A stretch of 64,000 nucleotides of DNA from Williamsia maris (GTDB lineage Bacteria > Actinomycetota > Actinomycetes > Mycobacteriales > Mycobacteriaceae). The stretch's first letter is position 1. Each line of letters starts with the position of its first letter. Shown one piece after another: positions 16,073 to 24,767 of this stretch. Location: positions 682,001 through 746,000 of the forward strand of contig NZ_JAMTCJ010000002.1 in assembly GCF_024171815.1 (NCBI RefSeq). Reading direction: 5' to 3'. A program made the translations under genes and the position numbers. The notes under the pieces are model-generated. The model saw nothing but the letters and a program-made list of their open reading frames with translations, made no database searches and was not told the DNA's origin.

Positions 16073-17386
16073 TCAGCTGATGGCCCCGCCGGCGTTCTGG
16101 AGGAGTTGTGCGGGCACCGTCACATCTTTGGCGATGTAGTCGAAGAACGCGGAGGTGTCGTCGTCGACCGCGAGCGCGTCCCCGTCGTCCGTGCTCTCCG
16201 ACCCGCCGTTCGGGGTCGTGGTGGTCAGCGGATCACTCCGCAGCGCCCATGCGAGCAGCCCGAGGTTCCAGATGTGGTCGCCGTTGTCGACGGTGATCGC
16301 CGAGACGGTGCCGCCCACGAACGGGAACAGCCGGAACGGGTTGAGCACCGTCGACGCCCCGGACGCCTTCGACATCAGCGCGCTGAGGAACTTCCGCTGG
16401 TTGACGACGCGCTCGAGATCGGCGTTGGGGAAGGCGCGGGTGCGCACCAGGCCGAGGGCCTGTTGCCCGTTGAGGTCCTGGCAGCCCGCCCGCAGACGCA
16501 GACCGGCCTTGGGGTCGCGCAGCGGCTGGTCGAGGCAGATGTTGACGCCGCCCACCGCGTCGACGAGCGTGTCGAACCCGCCGAACCCGATCTCGGCGTA
16601 GTGGTCGATGTGCACCTTGGTGAACGTCTCGATGGTCTGCACCAGCAGCTTGGGGCCGCCGAAGCTGAACGCCGCGTTGATCTTGTGCGGCCCCTGCCCG
16701 GGGATGGTGACGTAGAGATCGCGGGGGATGGAGACGATCAACGCCTTGCCGCTGCTGGGGATGTGGATGAGCATGATCGTGTCGGTGCGCGAGCCGTCGC
16801 TGTCACCGGTGGCGAGCTGTTGCTTCTGCTCGTCGGACAGCCCGGCACGCGAATCCGAGCCCACCAGAAGCCAATTGGTGCCCGGGGTGTCCCGGACGCG
16901 GCCGGGATAGCTGCTCAGCGCATCGACCCGGTTGAGCTTCGAGTCGTAGTAGAAGGTCAGCCCGGCGATGCCGACGACGACGACCAGGAGCAGCACCAGC
17001 AGGCTGCGGACGATCGGGATGCGACGGCGTCGACGCGGTCGCCGCGACGGCGGGCCGGGCTGATCGGCCGGGCGGCGCGGCGGAGGGGGAGGTGGGCGTC
17101 GGAACCCGCCCGGGTCGCCCGGACGCCGATCGCGACCCGGGGGCGGAGGTACGGGCCCGCGGTCGGGACGGAAGGGCTCCGGCTCCTGCCGCGGTGCATA
17201 GCGGCCGGCCGGGGGCGGTCCGGACCGTCCGCCGCGGTCGTCCGGGGACTGTGACCACGCCCGCGGCGGGTCGTACGGCTGCCCCGGCACCACGCGACGC
17301 CGCTCGGGGCCGCGTGGATTGCCGGGGGCGGGGCCGGACCCACCGGGACGCCGGATGAAGGGCCCGTCCTGCTCGTTCACAGCCAC
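16073..17386 (-). CDS. LytR-CpsA-Psr (LCP) family protein
   Basis: This 437-residue protein has a long proline/arginine-rich cytoplasmic N-terminus (about 125 residues). One transmembrane helix follows (SLLVLLLVVVVGIAGLTFYY), then an extracellular LCP domain. LCP blocks seen are NWLLVGSDSRAGL, GSRTDTIMLIHIPSSGKALIVSIPRDLYVTIP, HKINAAFSFGG, FGGFDTLVDAVGGV and QALGLVRTRAFPNADLERVVNQRKFL. LCP proteins ligate arabinogalactan or other wall polymers to peptidoglycan via lipid-linked intermediates. The start codon is GTG. The bfrB-LCP adjacency recalls Rv3841-Rv3840, although this protein is longer than Rv3840 as I remember it. Confidence 0.88.
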   Translation of the reverse strand: MAVNEQDGPFIRRPGGSGPAPGNPRGPERRRVVPGQPYDPPRAWSQSPDDRGGRSGPPPAGRYAPRQEPEPFRPDRGPVPPPPGRDRRPGDPGGFRRPPPPPPRRPADQPGPPSRRPRRRRRIPIVRSLLVLLLVVVVGIAGLTFYYDSKLNRVDALSSYPGRVRDTPGTNWLLVGSDSRAGLSDEQKQQLATGDSDGSRTDTIMLIHIPSSGKALIVSIPRDLYVTIPGQGPHKINAAFSFGGPKLLVQTIETFTKVHIDHYAEIGFGGFDTLVDAVGGVNICLDQPLRDPKAGLRLRAGCQDLNGQQALGLVRTRAFPNADLERVVNQRKFLSALMSKASGASTVLNPFRLFPFVGGTVSAITVDNGDHIWNLGLLAWALRSDPLTTTTPNGGSESTDDGDALAVDDDTSAFFDYIAKDVTVPAQLLQNAGGAIS

Positions 17387-17419
17387 GACTGTACGGAGCG
17401 TCCCGGGAAGAGACGGGAA

Positions 17420-18136
17420 CTAGAGGCGCCCGACGACCTTGCGCGCCGCGTTGAGCGTGTCGCCGTTCACCGAGTACAGGACGTGCAGCGCGCTGGGACC
17501 GGCGAGACGGGCACCGTTGCAGATGTTGTCACCGGCGATGCAGTAGCGGATGGTCTTGGCCTGGTACTGCGGCGACACCTGGACGACCGGGGCGCCGGCG
17601 TCGCGGAGGAAGCGTGCCGACGGGGTGGCGAAGAGCACGACGGCGGCGACGTTGCGGGCGACCGCGGCGGGCAGCGGCGGCGGGACGTCCCGCGCGAAGC
17701 GACCGTAGGAGGCGGGCAGGGTGATGCCGGGGCTCACCGCGTACTGCGCGACGACGGCGCCCTGCGAGTACCCGCCGACGACGATGCGGGTGCGCGGGCA
17801 GGTGCGGGCGATGGATGTGATCTTGTCCTGGGTGGCGCGCACACCGTTGATGACGGTCGCGCCGAAGGCGACCCGGTTGTTGAAGTTCGCGCTGGCCGGG
17901 TAGTTCACGCCGGTCACCGACAGCGACCTGCCGGGCAGTTGCGAGCGCAACGCCTCGACGAAGGAGACGCCGGTGATGCCGAGCGGTGCGGCGGGCTCGG
18001 CGGTGCCGCGTGCGAACACCGCGGCGACGTCGGAACACGCGGGGGCGGCCGAGGCCTGCGAGGTGGTGGTGGCCAGGGCGAGGCCGGTTGAGGCCATGAA
18101 GCCACACAGAACCGTGACCAGCAATCGTTTGAGCAT
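17420..18136 (-). CDS. Secreted cutinase-family esterase
   Basis: This 238-residue protein has a cleavable signal peptide (MLKRLLVTVLCGFMASTGLA...ASA-AP). The cutinase fold follows: DVAAVFARGTAEP, VNYPAS, the nucleophile motif GGYSQGA (Ser124), CIAGDNICNG with the acid, and the late histidine in SALHVLYSV. Cysteines are placed for the usual disulfides. Mycobacterial cutinase-like proteins act as lipases, phospholipases or esterases. The start was placed at MLKRLL; the alternative 12 codons upstream would spoil the signal peptide. It lies 33 bp from the LCP gene start on the same strand. Confidence 0.88.
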   Translation of the reverse strand: MLKRLLVTVLCGFMASTGLALATTTSQASAAPACSDVAAVFARGTAEPAAPLGITGVSFVEALRSQLPGRSLSVTGVNYPASANFNNRVAFGATVINGVRATQDKITSIARTCPRTRIVVGGYSQGAVVAQYAVSPGITLPASYGRFARDVPPPLPAAVARNVAAVVLFATPSARFLRDAGAPVVQVSPQYQAKTIRYCIAGDNICNGARLAGPSALHVLYSVNGDTLNAARKVVGRL

Positions 18137-18203
18137 GCTCGTATCGTAAGGGCCGCGGTGGCCGTGGGACACCCCTCGGTCGCTTTCGGTGCACGGGGCG
18201 CGG

Positions 18204-19019
18204 TCAGGTCAGGAAGCCCAGGCGATCTCGCAGGAGCGCGAACCCCACGAAGGCGACACTGTCGATCAGCCCGTGGGCGATCACCAGCGGCCATGCGCGC
18301 GCCGTGACCTGGTAGAAGCGCCCGTAGACCAGTCCCATGACCACGTTGCCCAGGCCGCCGCCGAAGCCCTGGTAGAGGTGATAGCTCCCGCGCAGCAGCG
18401 CCGACGCCAGCAGCGATCGGTTCTCCGACCACCCCAGCTGGCGCAGCCGCGTGATCAGGTAGGCGACGACGAGCAGTTCCTCGGCGGCCGCGTTGCCGAT
18501 CGCCGACAGCACCAGGATCGGTAGTCGCCACCACGTCTCGGTGAGGTCGCTGGGCAGTACCTGGGCGTTGATGTTCAGTTCGCGCGCGATGATGTAGAGC
18601 GCCAGGCCGGGCAGTCCGATCCCGGCAGCCAATGCCGCACCCCATGCGACGTCGCGGCGGGTGATGGCCCGGTCCACCCCGGCCCGCGACAGCGCGACGC
18701 CGCTGCGGTACAGCAGGTACACCGCGAGCGCGGCGATGGCGAAGAGCCTGGTTGCGGCGAGGATCTGCCGGACGAGGTCGATCAGGTCGACCGCCGACGT
18801 GGACTGGTTCAGCGCGATGGTCTGGTTGCCGATACCGCCGGAGCGCAATTCGTCCTCGATCAGCGACAGGATCGCGTAGATCCCGGACATGCCGAACGTC
18901 AGGACGAGGACGATGACGATCTCGACGCCGATGGCCCGGCGGCGCCCGCGGTCGGTGACCACGGCGATGTCGGACGGGCGCGTGGGGGAGAGCAGCGCTC
19001 GGATACCGGAGGTCGACAC
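18204..19019 (-). CDS. CPBP family intramembrane metalloprotease
   Basis: This 271-residue multipass membrane protein contains the CPBP/ABI signature. The EE motif is in NAAAEELLVVAYLITRL, followed by SYHLYQGFGGGLGNVVMGLVYG and the histidine in VIAHGLIDSVAF. About seven to eight hydrophobic helices are visible. Family members are glutamate intramembrane proteases related to Rce1, often with unknown substrates. A GTG start (VSTSGIRALLSP) was chosen because the open upstream extension runs through Ser/Pro/Cys-rich sequence overlapping the neighbouring gene's end. Confidence 0.82.
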   Translation of the reverse strand: MSTSGIRALLSPTRPSDIAVVTDRGRRRAIGVEIVIVLVLTFGMSGIYAILSLIEDELRSGGIGNQTIALNQSTSAVDLIDLVRQILAATRLFAIAALAVYLLYRSGVALSRAGVDRAITRRDVAWGAALAAGIGLPGLALYIIARELNINAQVLPSDLTETWWRLPILVLSAIGNAAAEELLVVAYLITRLRQLGWSENRSLLASALLRGSYHLYQGFGGGLGNVVMGLVYGRFYQVTARAWPLVIAHGLIDSVAFVGFALLRDRLGFLT

Positions 19020-19059
19020 CCCGGCCAGCGTAGTGAAGGCGGCTGCGAGCGGCGGGGAG

Positions 19060-19830
19060 CTACTCGGCGGGCAGGCTGTTGAGGAACGGGCAGCCGGCCA
19101 GGGCGCGCAACGCCTTGGACAGCTCGACCACATCGGTCACCGGGCGGTCGAAGGACAGCCGGACGTCGGAGTCGCGGTCGCCCTCGCCGCAGTCGGCCTC
19201 GACGCGGAAGCGGATCCCGAAACGGTCGATGCCCAGCGGGCGGACGCGACCGGTGCGCATCGCCGGCGGCAGTCGACGCGACATCTGCACGACCAGTTCG
19301 GAGTGCTCGGAGTCGAGGTGCGAGATCCAGTCGGCCTCGTTCTCCCAGAAGGGGTCGGGGACGGCACGGGTGAGTTCCTCGGCGCTGACCGACGCGGCTC
19401 CGGCCGCGGTGGCGATGACCGCGCCGCTGAGCTGGACCCGCAGCATCGACGACCCGTGGCCCAGGTCGAGCAGTTCGTCGGACGGGTGGTCCATGGCGAT
19501 CTCCATGGCGAGGTCGCGCTCGAGGTCAGCCGGGACCTTGTGCAGGGTGCCGTTGAGCCAGATGAGCGACCGGACCCGTTCGCGGAGTTCGATCGGCGCG
19601 CAGTCGGTCACCTCGATCATCGCGGCTATGCCCTCGTTGGTGTCGGCGGCCGCGGCCATGGCGGCGGTGTCGGAGCCGATGAGCAGGAACGCCTGGCCGT
19701 CGAACAGGTGGACCATGGTCACCGGTGACGGTTCGGCGCCCTCGATCGCGACCATCGCCGCGGTGACCCGCATACACGCCGTGCGGATCGACTCGGCATC
19801 GGTCGGGCGGGCGGTGACGGTTTCGTACAT
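19060..19830 (-). CDS. DUF2470 domain protein, iron-box associated (Rv3839-like)
   Basis: This 256-residue cytosolic protein has a C-terminal DUF2470-type domain. Blocks are PFWENEADWISHLDSEHSEL with conserved His, RPLGIDRFGIRFRVE and RLSFDRPV; this fold occurs at the C-terminus of HugZ-like haem-handling proteins. The N-terminal half (GQAFLLIGSDTAAMAAAAD, DHPSDELLDLGHGSSMLRVQL) resembles the split-barrel part of the same group. An IdeR-type iron box lies about 60 bp upstream, and the gene diverges from pheA. In M. tuberculosis Rv3839 next to pheA is, as I recall, an IdeR-repressed gene. A role in haem or iron use is inferred. Confidence 0.72.
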   Translation of the reverse strand: MYETVTARPTDAESIRTACMRVTAAMVAIEGAEPSPVTMVHLFDGQAFLLIGSDTAAMAAAADTNEGIAAMIEVTDCAPIELRERVRSLIWLNGTLHKVPADLERDLAMEIAMDHPSDELLDLGHGSSMLRVQLSGAVIATAAGAASVSAEELTRAVPDPFWENEADWISHLDSEHSELVVQMSRRLPPAMRTGRVRPLGIDRFGIRFRVEADCGEGDRDSDVRLSFDRPVTDVVELSKALRALAGCPFLNSLPAE

Positions 19831-19889
19831 GGGGGTCCTTTGGGTCCGGGCCTCGTCGGGTGTGGGGCGATCGGGAGGATCAGGTCGAT

Positions 19890-19908
19890 TAAGGTAACCC
19901 TAACCTAA
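19890..19908. promoter_or_regulatory. IdeR/DtxR-type iron box
   Basis: TAAGGTAACCCTAACCTAA matches the IdeR consensus TTAGGTTAGGCTAACCTAA at 15 of 19 positions, including the full right half CTAACCTAA. It lies between the divergent DUF2470 gene (start 60 bp away) and pheA (start 44 bp away). The DUF2470 gene is the more likely target. Confidence 0.72.
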
Positions 19909-19951
19909 ACTGAAATCCGGGGCCTGGCAAACGGTGCATTAGTCTGACGAG

Positions 19952-20875
19952 GTGTCCGCCATCGCCTACTTCGGTCCGTCCGGGACGTTCACCGAGATGG
20001 CGTTGGACCGACTGCTCGACCAGGCCGTCCCCGCCATCGGATACCCCGAGATCGGTGCCGACGCCACGCGACGGTCGGCGACCAGCCCGCCCGCGGTGAT
20101 CGAGTTGGTACGAACCGGCGCCGTCGATTTCGGATGTGTGCCGATGGAGAGTTCGGTGGAGGGCGCCGTCCCGGCGACCATGGACGCGCTCGTTGCGGGC
20201 GCCCGGGTGCAGATCTTCGCCGAGACCGTTCTCGACATCGCGTTCACCGTCGCGACCCGCGCCGACACCGGAGACGTCACCACCATCGCGGCCTACCCGG
20301 TCGCCGCGGGACAGACCCGCGAAAGCCTCGAACGGCTCTACCCGTCGGCACGCATCGTCCCGGCGGCGTCGAACGCCGCGGCCGCGGCCGATGTCGCCGA
20401 GGGGCGGGCCGACGCCGCGCTGACCACCGCCCTGGCCGCCGGGATGCACGGACTGACCGTCGTGGCCGACGGTGTCGCCGACTCCGCTGATGCGACAACC
20501 CGTTTCGTGCTCCTCGGTCGGCCCGCGCCGGTGCCGCCGCGCTCCGGTGACGACCGGACGTCGGTCGTCCTCGACCTGGCGAACGAGCCGGGGTCGTTGA
20601 TGCGGGCGATGAGCGAATTCGCCGGTCGCGGAATCGATCTGACCCGCATCGAATCGCGCCCGCGGCGCAGCGAGCGGGGCTACTACTTCTACCTCGACGC
20701 GGCCGGCCACATCGCCGACCCGGCGATGGCGGAGGCGCTGGCCGCGCTGCATGCCTACGCTCGAGCCGTGACCTTTCTCGGATCCTGGCCCGCCGCCCGC
20801 GGCAACGGTGCGGCTCCCCCCGATCACAGTGCGTCGCAGGCCTGGGTCGAGTCGTTGCGGGACGGGCGGAGCTGA
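19952..20875 (+). CDS. pheA: Prephenate dehydratase
   Basis: This 307-residue protein has a PDT domain (IAYFGPSGTFTEMAL, VPMESSVEGAVPATMDAL and the TRF catalytic motif in SADATTRFVLLG). A C-terminal regulatory ACT domain contains the Phe-binding ESRP motif (LTRIESRPRRSERGYYFYLD). It converts prephenate to phenylpyruvate in phenylalanine synthesis and is expected to be inhibited by Phe. The start is GTG. The stop shares one base with the ATG of the histidine phosphatase gene. The order pheA-phosphoglycerate-mutase-like matches Rv3838c-Rv3837c. Confidence 0.94.
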   Translation: MSAIAYFGPSGTFTEMALDRLLDQAVPAIGYPEIGADATRRSATSPPAVIELVRTGAVDFGCVPMESSVEGAVPATMDALVAGARVQIFAETVLDIAFTVATRADTGDVTTIAAYPVAAGQTRESLERLYPSARIVPAASNAAAAADVAEGRADAALTTALAAGMHGLTVVADGVADSADATTRFVLLGRPAPVPPRSGDDRTSVVLDLANEPGSLMRAMSEFAGRGIDLTRIESRPRRSERGYYFYLDAAGHIADPAMAEALAALHAYARAVTFLGSWPAARGNGAAPPDHSASQAWVESLRDGRS

Positions 20876-21531
20876 TGGGGTCCCTGCACCTGGTCCGGCA
20901 CGGCCAGACCACCTCGAACGTCATGGCGCGCCTGGACACCCGACTGCCGGGCGCCGGGCTCACCGATTTCGGTGCGCGCCAGGCAGTGCGGTTCGCGCTG
21001 GAGCGTCCGCACGCCGCGCCCGCCGCCCTGTTCTGCTCGTACGCCCGGCGGGCCCGCGAGACCGCCGACCTGATCGGCTCGGTCTGGGGTGTCGAGGCAC
21101 AGCCGATCGAGGGCATCCACGAGGTGCAGGTCGGCGATCTCGAGGACCGCAACGACAAGCCGTCGGTCGACGGTTTCGCCGACCTGATCAAGCAGTGGTA
21201 CGCCGGGAAGACCGACGTGTCGATCGGTAACAGCGACACCCTCGAGACGCTCTTCGACCGCTATCTGCCGGTGATCGAGCGGCTCCGCGCCACGCACCTC
21301 ACCGATCCGGAGGCCCCGGACATCTACGTGGTGAGCCACGGTGCGGCGATCCGGTTGGTGGCCGCGCACCTCGCGAACGTCGACGAGGACTACGCGCTGG
21401 AACACGCGCTGCCCAACACCGGCTCGATCGAGCTCAGCCACACCAGCGGGTCGTGGGACTGCGTGCACTGGGGTGGCGACGTCCCCACCCGCCCCACCGA
21501 GGGAACCGGCACCAGCGACCCGATGGGCTGA
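20875..21531 (+). CDS. Histidine phosphatase family protein (phosphoglycerate mutase-like)
   Basis: This 218-residue protein opens with LHLVRHGQTTSN, the RHG motif whose histidine is phosphorylated. Supporting residues are in CSYARRARETADLIG and VVSHGAAIRL. The substrate is unknown; such proteins range from phosphoglycerate mutases to broad phosphatases. It overlaps pheA by one base and is convergent with the zincin gene downstream. Confidence 0.88.
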   Translation: MGSLHLVRHGQTTSNVMARLDTRLPGAGLTDFGARQAVRFALERPHAAPAALFCSYARRARETADLIGSVWGVEAQPIEGIHEVQVGDLEDRNDKPSVDGFADLIKQWYAGKTDVSIGNSDTLETLFDRYLPVIERLRATHLTDPEAPDIYVVSHGAAIRLVAAHLANVDEDYALEHALPNTGSIELSHTSGSWDCVHWGGDVPTRPTEGTGTSDPMG

Positions 21532-21543
21532 GCGACTCGGCCC

Positions 21544-21894
21544 TCAGCCCCAGCCGTGCGCGTGCAGCCAGGCGTCGTCGATGCCGAAGTGGTGCGCGAT
21601 CTCGTGGACCACGGTGATCGCCACCTCGTCGATCACCTGGTCGCGGTCGGAACACATCTGCAGCAGCGGGTCGCGGTAGATGGTGATCGTGTCGGGGAGG
21701 GCCCCGGCGTACATGGTGTCGCGGTCGGTGAGCGCGACACCCTCGTACAGGCCGAGCAGGTCGGGCTCCTCGGGATGATGGCCGTCGACGAGCACGACGA
21801 CGTTGTTCATCGCCTCGGCGAGTTCGGTGGGGATGGTGTCCAGCGCGTCCGACACGAGCTCCTCGAACTCGCGCTCGGTCATCGAGACCGGCAT
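21544..21894 (-). CDS. Zincin-like metallopeptidase family protein (Rv3836-like)
   Basis: This 116-residue protein has the zinc-protease motif HEIAHHFGI near its C-terminus, preceded by DEVAITVV. It also has the ITIYRDPLLQMC block of the small bacterial zincin-like (acetylglutamate semialdehyde/DUF1025) family. A metal-dependent peptidase activity is inferred from the HExxH core; substrates are unknown. An alternative internal start exists at MTEREFEEL. The stop of the upstream minus-strand gene is 5 bp away from this gene's start, consistent with an operon. Confidence 0.82.
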   Translation of the reverse strand: MPVSMTEREFEELVSDALDTIPTELAEAMNNVVVLVDGHHPEEPDLLGLYEGVALTDRDTMYAGALPDTITIYRDPLLQMCSDRDQVIDEVAITVVHEIAHHFGIDDAWLHAHGWG

Positions 21895-21898
21895 CGAC

Positions 21899-23002
21899 TC
21901 AGCCGACCGGGGCGGGGAGCTCGGTGGGATTCGGTTGCAGGCCGGGCGCGTTCGGGACCGGGGTCGGGTTGAGACGGCCCGGCGGCTCGGCGGGCGGCGG
22001 CACCGGGACCTTGCCGTTGATGAGCAGACCGCCCTTGGCGTCGCCGACGAGCGTCGCGAAGCCCTTCTCGTCGGGGAGGCCGACGTAGCAGACGGCGGTG
22101 CGCGTACCGGTGAGCCAGCTGACCTGACTGACGGTCGACCACTGGACGTTGAGGGTGGTCTTGGTGAAGGCCGCGCGCCCGCCCAGGAAGGTGTTCGTGA
22201 TGCCCGGGCACGTCGAGGTCAGGTAGGCGTTCTGCTGGGCGACGGTGGGCCAGGCGCGACCGGAGCCCGCGGCGCCGAACCGGGTGCCCAGGTTCACCAG
22301 GCCGGTGACCTGGAACGCGTGCTGCTCGGCACAGTCGACCGGGTCGGTGGGCTGGCGCGTCTGCTGGTTGATCCCGATGCAGGTGCCGGGCGCCCACTGC
22401 AGCGCCTGATCCTGGTCGGCGACGCGGCCGAGGAACGGCATCAGCTCACCGGCGGAGTTCGTGTACTGCACGCCGCAGCGCAGGGTGCGCTCGCCGTCGT
22501 CCCACTGGGCCTGCGAGGGGTACATCATCCCGACCGAGAACCGGCCGTTCGGGTCGAACCGGCCGTTCAGATACGAGCGGACCTGCGCCGGGCAGTTCTG
22601 GTCGCGCAGGGTGACGAACTGCTGGGTACCGGGCCAGGGGGCCTTCTCTCCGAACTGGCTGCCGGGGTACACGCTGGTGTCGATCGCGCCCGCCACCTCG
22701 AACAGGTGCTCACCGCCGCAGCCGATCTTGCTGGGCCTGCCCGGGTTGCCCGCCGGCCAGGTGAGACAGTCGCCGGCCACGGACTGGTTGAACGCGTTCT
22801 TCGCCGGACCCCGGTCGTCGGCGCCGATGTCGGTCTTCGCGACGGCGCCGGTGTCGGAGTCGGAATTGGTGAGCAACACGATGCCGCCGCAGACGATCGC
22901 CCCCAGGACGATGGCCGCGAGGACCGTGCGCAGGGGATGGGCCCGGAGCCATCCGAAGCGATGCGCGGGTCCGGCGTCTGTGGGGTCGGGGGGTGTGGAC
23001 AT
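21899..23002 (-). CDS. Septum-formation-family membrane-anchored protein (Rv3835-like)
   Basis: This 367-residue protein has a short cytoplasmic segment, one transmembrane helix (LAAIVLGAIVCGGIVLL), then an extracytoplasmic region with paired cysteines. The extracytoplasmic part holds two related halves (GDCLTWPAG...C and GTCIGINQQ...C), resembling the septum-formation/DUF-type domain of Rv3835. The C-terminal tail is proline-rich. A start 12 codons further upstream is possible but would leave only 9 bp to the divergent ankyrin gene. It is followed on the same strand by the zincin gene, as in the Rv3836-Rv3835 pair. Confidence 0.75.
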   Translation of the reverse strand: MSTPPDPTDAGPAHRFGWLRAHPLRTVLAAIVLGAIVCGGIVLLTNSDSDTGAVAKTDIGADDRGPAKNAFNQSVAGDCLTWPAGNPGRPSKIGCGGEHLFEVAGAIDTSVYPGSQFGEKAPWPGTQQFVTLRDQNCPAQVRSYLNGRFDPNGRFSVGMMYPSQAQWDDGERTLRCGVQYTNSAGELMPFLGRVADQDQALQWAPGTCIGINQQTRQPTDPVDCAEQHAFQVTGLVNLGTRFGAAGSGRAWPTVAQQNAYLTSTCPGITNTFLGGRAAFTKTTLNVQWSTVSQVSWLTGTRTAVCYVGLPDEKGFATLVGDAKGGLLINGKVPVPPPAEPPGRLNPTPVPNAPGLQPNPTELPAPVG

Positions 23003-23047
23003 CGACGTCCATGATGCCTGTTCGCTCTCGGGCGTCATAGTGGAGTC

Positions 23048-23485
23048 ATGAGCTTCGACGACGCCAACCGTCCCGACGCCGCCGACGACCCGGAGCTCGC
23101 CGAGCTCGCAGGCCGCCTGTTCGACATGGCCCGCTCCGGCGACACCGCCTCGTTGGTGACGTATCTGCAGGCCGGAGTGCCGGTGAACCTGACCAACCAG
23201 ACCGGCGACACCCTGTTGATGCTGGCGGCCTATCACGGCCACGGCGAGGCGGTCGTCGCGCTGTTGGGTCTCGGCGCCGACGTCGACCGACCCAACGACA
23301 AGAACCAGACGCCGTTGGCCGGCGCGGTGTTCAAGTCGCACGACGATGTGGTCCGGGCGCTGGTCTCCGCGGGGGCGAGTCCGGACGCGGGGACGCCCAC
23401 CGCGCGCGACGCGGCCGTCATGTTCGGTCGCGAGGACTACGCGAGCCTCTGGCCGCCCCGGATGGAGCCTGAGCGGCCGCAGTAG
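23048..23485 (+). CDS. Ankyrin repeat protein
   Basis: This 145-residue acidic protein has about three ankyrin repeats: [30 protein letters not shown], then [26 protein letters not shown], then [13 protein letters not shown]. The repeats serve protein-protein interaction; the partner is unknown. The start follows a GGAG at good spacing. It ends 10 bp before the GTG of serS, so the two are probably co-transcribed. Confidence 0.88.
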   Translation: MSFDDANRPDAADDPELAELAGRLFDMARSGDTASLVTYLQAGVPVNLTNQTGDTLLMLAAYHGHGEAVVALLGLGADVDRPNDKNQTPLAGAVFKSHDDVVRALVSAGASPDAGTPTARDAAVMFGREDYASLWPPRMEPERPQ

Positions 23486-23495
23486 GGTTCTCAGC

Positions 23496-24749
23496 GTGAT
23501 CGACCTCAAGATTCTGCGGGACGACCCGGACCTCGTACGCACCTCTCAGCGCAAGCGCGGAGAGGACCCCGGACTCGTCGACACTCTGCTCGACGCCGAC
23601 ACGTCTCGTCGTGCCGCGATCGCCGAGGCGGATGCCCTGCGGTCCGAGCAGAAGACGCTCGGCAAGCAGGTCGGCAAGGCGTCCGCCGACGACCGCCCCG
23701 CGCTGCTCGCCCAGGGCAAGGAGCTCGCCGACCGGGTCAAGGCCGCGTCGTCCACCGAAGCTGACGCGCAGGCCGCGATGACCGCGGCGCACCGCGCGAT
23801 CGGCAACGTCGTCGCCGACGAGGCGCCGGCCGGTGGCGAGGACGACTACGTGGTCCTCGAACACGTCGGTGAGCCCACCGAGATCGCCGACCCGAAAGAC
23901 CACCTCGAGATCGGTGAGTCGCTGGGCCTGATCGACATGGAGCGCGGCGCCAAGGTCTCCGGATCACGCTTCTACTTCCTCACCGGCAACGGCGCCCTGC
24001 TGCAGTTGGCGTTGCTCCAACTCGCGGCCCGGCTCGCCACCGCCAACGGGTTCACCATGATGATCCCGCCGGTGCTGGTGCGCCCGGAGGTCATGGAGGG
24101 CACCGGGTTCCTCGGCGCGCACTCCTCGGAGATCTATCACCTCCCGGATGACGACCTCTACCTCGTCGGCACGTCCGAGGTGCCGATGGCCGGCTACCAC
24201 ATGAACGAGATCCTCGACCTGTCGTCGGGGCCGAAACGCTATGCGGGATGGTCGAGTTGCTTCCGGCGCGAGGCGGGCAGCTACGGCAAGGACACCCGCG
24301 GGATCATCCGCGTGCACCAGTTCGACAAGGTCGAGGGCTTCGTCTACTGCAAGCCCTCCGACGCCGAGGCCGAGCACCAGAAGCTGCTGGGGTGGCAGAA
24401 GGAGATGCTCGCCGCGATCGACGTCCCCTACCGCGTCATCGACACCGCAGGCGGCGACCTCGGATCGTCGGCGGCGCGCAAATTCGACTGCGAGGCATGG
24501 GTTCCCACGCAGAACACCTATCGCGAGCTGACGTCGACGTCGAACTGCACCACCTACCAGGCGCGGCGACTCTCCGTCCGGTACCGCGACGAGGCGGGCA
24601 AGCCGCAGACCGCGGCGACCCTCAACGGGACGCTGGCCACCACGCGGTGGATCGTGGCGATCCTGGAGAACCACCAGCAGCCTGACGGCAGTGTCGTGCT
24701 GCCCGAGGCGTTGGCGGGGTTGGTCGGAACCGACGTCCTACGGCCGTGA
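23496..24749 (+). CDS. serS: Seryl-tRNA synthetase
   Basis: This 417-residue class II aminoacyl-tRNA synthetase has an N-terminal coiled-coil arm (about residues 30-100). Motif 2 is [21 protein letters not shown] and motif 3 is [33 protein letters not shown] and SSCFRREAG belong to the serine/ATP site. It charges tRNA-Ser. The frame is open further upstream across the ankyrin gene, but the GTG start ([12 protein letters not shown]) is the family's standard N-terminus. Confidence 0.97.
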   Translation: MIDLKILRDDPDLVRTSQRKRGEDPGLVDTLLDADTSRRAAIAEADALRSEQKTLGKQVGKASADDRPALLAQGKELADRVKAASSTEADAQAAMTAAHRAIGNVVADEAPAGGEDDYVVLEHVGEPTEIADPKDHLEIGESLGLIDMERGAKVSGSRFYFLTGNGALLQLALLQLAARLATANGFTMMIPPVLVRPEVMEGTGFLGAHSSEIYHLPDDDLYLVGTSEVPMAGYHMNEILDLSSGPKRYAGWSSCFRREAGSYGKDTRGIIRVHQFDKVEGFVYCKPSDAEAEHQKLLGWQKEMLAAIDVPYRVIDTAGGDLGSSAARKFDCEAWVPTQNTYRELTSTSNCTTYQARRLSVRYRDEAGKPQTAATLNGTLATTRWIVAILENHQQPDGSVVLPEALAGLVGTDVLRP

Positions 24750-24767
24750 TCGCGCCATGATGGTCCG

